Positions 63,019 to 64,000 of a stretch of DNA of 64,000 bases are shown piece after piece; the first letter of the stretch is position 1; every line of letters starts with the position of its first letter. The translations under genes were made by a program, and so were the position numbers. This DNA is from Leifsonia sp. Root4. GTDB lineage: Bacteria; Actinomycetota; Actinomycetes; Actinomycetales; Microbacteriaceae. The notes under the pieces are model-generated. The model was not told the origin of the DNA. It saw only the letters and a list, made by a program, of their open reading frames with translations, and made no database searches. Location of the stretch: the NCBI RefSeq assembly GCF_001425085.1, contig NZ_LMDN01000001.1, forward strand, positions 943,100 through 1,007,099, given 5' to 3'.

Positions 63019-64000
63019 CCCGTCGCGCGCTGATCACCGGCATCACCGGCCAGGACGGCTCGTACCTTGCCGAGCTGTTGCTCGAGAAGGGCTACGAGGT
63101 GCACGGCATCAAGCGCCGCTCGTCTCAGTTCAACACGCAGCGGATCGATCACATCTTTCAAGACCCGCACGAGCAGCACCGCCGCCTGCACCTGCACTAC
63201 GGCGATCTCACCGACGGCTCAAGCCTCACCCGGATCATCCAGGAGGCACAGCCGGATGAGATCTACAACCTGGGCGCACAATCCCACGTGGCGGTGAGCT
63301 TTGAGACGCCGGAGTACACCGCCGACGTCGATGCCCTCGGAACACTCCGCATTCTGGAGGCGATCCGCCTGCTCGGCATGACCGACCGCGTCCGGTTCTA
63401 TCAGGCGTCGACGTCGGAGCTGTTCGGCCAGGTTCAGGAGATTCCGCAGCGCGAGACGACGCCGTTCTACCCACGCTCCCCCTATGCCGTCGCCAAGCTC
63501 TTTGCGTACTGGATCACCGTGAACTACCGCGAGTCCTATGGCATGTACGCCTGCAACGGGGTCCTCTTCAATCACGAGTCGCCGCGGCGTGGAGAGACCT
63601 TCGTCACCCGCAAGGTGACCAGGGCCATGGCGAACATCGCGCACGGTCTCGAATCATGTCTCTACATCGGTAACATCGACTCGCTGCGCGACTGGGGCCA
63701 CGCCCGTGACTACGTGCGTCTGCAGTGGATGATGTTGCAGGGCGACGTTCCGAAGGACTTCGTCATTGCCACCGGCGAGCAGCACTCGGTGCGCGAGTTC
63801 ATTCGGTGGGCGGCGGCGGATGCCGGCATCGGCCTGCATTTCGAGGGCACGCGGCTCAACGAAGTCGGGATCGTCGACACCGTGGACGGCGACACCGCCC
63901 CCGGGGTCGTACCCGGCGACGTCATTGTGCGGATCGACCCGCGCTACTTCCGCCCGGCAGAGGTCGAGACGCTGCTCGGTGATTCCTCGGCCGCCAGGGC
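63015..64000 (+). CDS. gmd: GDP-mannose 4,6-dehydratase (3' end outside window)
   Basis: SDR that converts GDP-mannose to GDP-4-keto-6-deoxymannose. Motifs: [52 protein letters not shown], and YAVAK with Y/K catalytic pair; [16 protein letters not shown] is diagnostic for Gmd. About 328 residues are visible and the frame is open at the window end. It supplies the substrate for the ColD-like and Fcl/ColC-like enzymes upstream. Confidence 0.94.
   Translation, partial: MTRRALITGITGQDGSYLAELLLEKGYEVHGIKRRSSQFNTQRIDHIFQDPHEQHRRLHLHYGDLTDGSSLTRIIQEAQPDEIYNLGAQSHVAVSFETPEYTADVDALGTLRILEAIRLLGMTDRVRFYQASTSELFGQVQEIPQRETTPFYPRSPYAVAKLFAYWITVNYRESYGMYACNGVLFNHESPRRGETFVTRKVTRAMANIAHGLESCLYIGNIDSLRDWGHARDYVRLQWMMLQGDVPKDFVIATGEQHSVREFIRWAAADAGIGLHFEGTRLNEVGIVDTVDGDTAPGVVPGDVIVRIDPRYFRPAEVETLLGDSSAAR

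Overview
The window is high-G+C DNA, most likely from an actinobacterium of the family Microbacteriaceae. I infer this from the gene content and order: tilS-hpt-ftsH-folE-folP-folB-folK-DUF3180-PH-PH-DUF2520-panC-lysS on one strand, clpC next to an argA-like GNAT gene, radA next to tRNA-Ser(CGA), frequent GTG/TTG starts and ATGA overlaps. I ran no database search; family calls come from motifs read in the translations.

Left part (1-12.1 kb): a glycoside-use island. A GH78 alpha-L-rhamnosidase (cut by the window edge) lies at the end of an operon with an OppA-type binding protein, a permease, a permease-ATPase fusion and a second ATPase. A divergent LacI-family gene follows. Next is a minus-strand operon of two Gfo/Idh/MocA oxidoreductases around a ThuA-domain gene. 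The octamer TTGCGCAA occurs twice in the lacI/transporter divergent promoter and once upstream of the oxidoreductase operon, which suggests one regulon.

Middle part (12.2-27.9 kb): an accessory region. It contains an AfsA/ScbA-type gamma-butyrolactone synthase gene, palindromes resembling autoregulatory elements of butyrolactone receptors, an adaptor/ATPase/permease (MacB-like) operon, two small secreted peptides with a Cys pair, paralogous lipoproteins, several membrane proteins and a DUF3892 protein. It ends in two tandem modules, each a small HTH gene divergent from a tyrosine-recombinase-like gene, followed by a translationally coupled DDE transposase. A strong terminator and tRNA-Ser mark the border with core genome.

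Right part (28-57.6 kb): housekeeping core. It carries radA, a NAGS-like acetyltransferase, clpC, a DUF2975/XRE pair, two paralogous lipoproteins, a pirin, cardiolipin synthase, a DUF559 endonuclease-like gene flanked by short repeats, the long folate/pantothenate/lysS array, ppa, and two overlapping murein hydrolase genes (NlpC/P60 and M23) that share related coiled-coil N-termini. A tRNA-Glu/Asp/Phe cluster follows.

End (57.8-64 kb): the start of a surface-polysaccharide locus with a GDP-fucose/colitose-synthase-like SDR, a ColD-type PLP dehydratase with His in place of the PLP lysine, a cold-shock gene, a polyprenyl sugar-phosphate transferase, a cytidylyltransferase-like gene and gmd (cut by the window). 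gmd, colD-like and fcl/colC-like genes together could make GDP-L-colitose.
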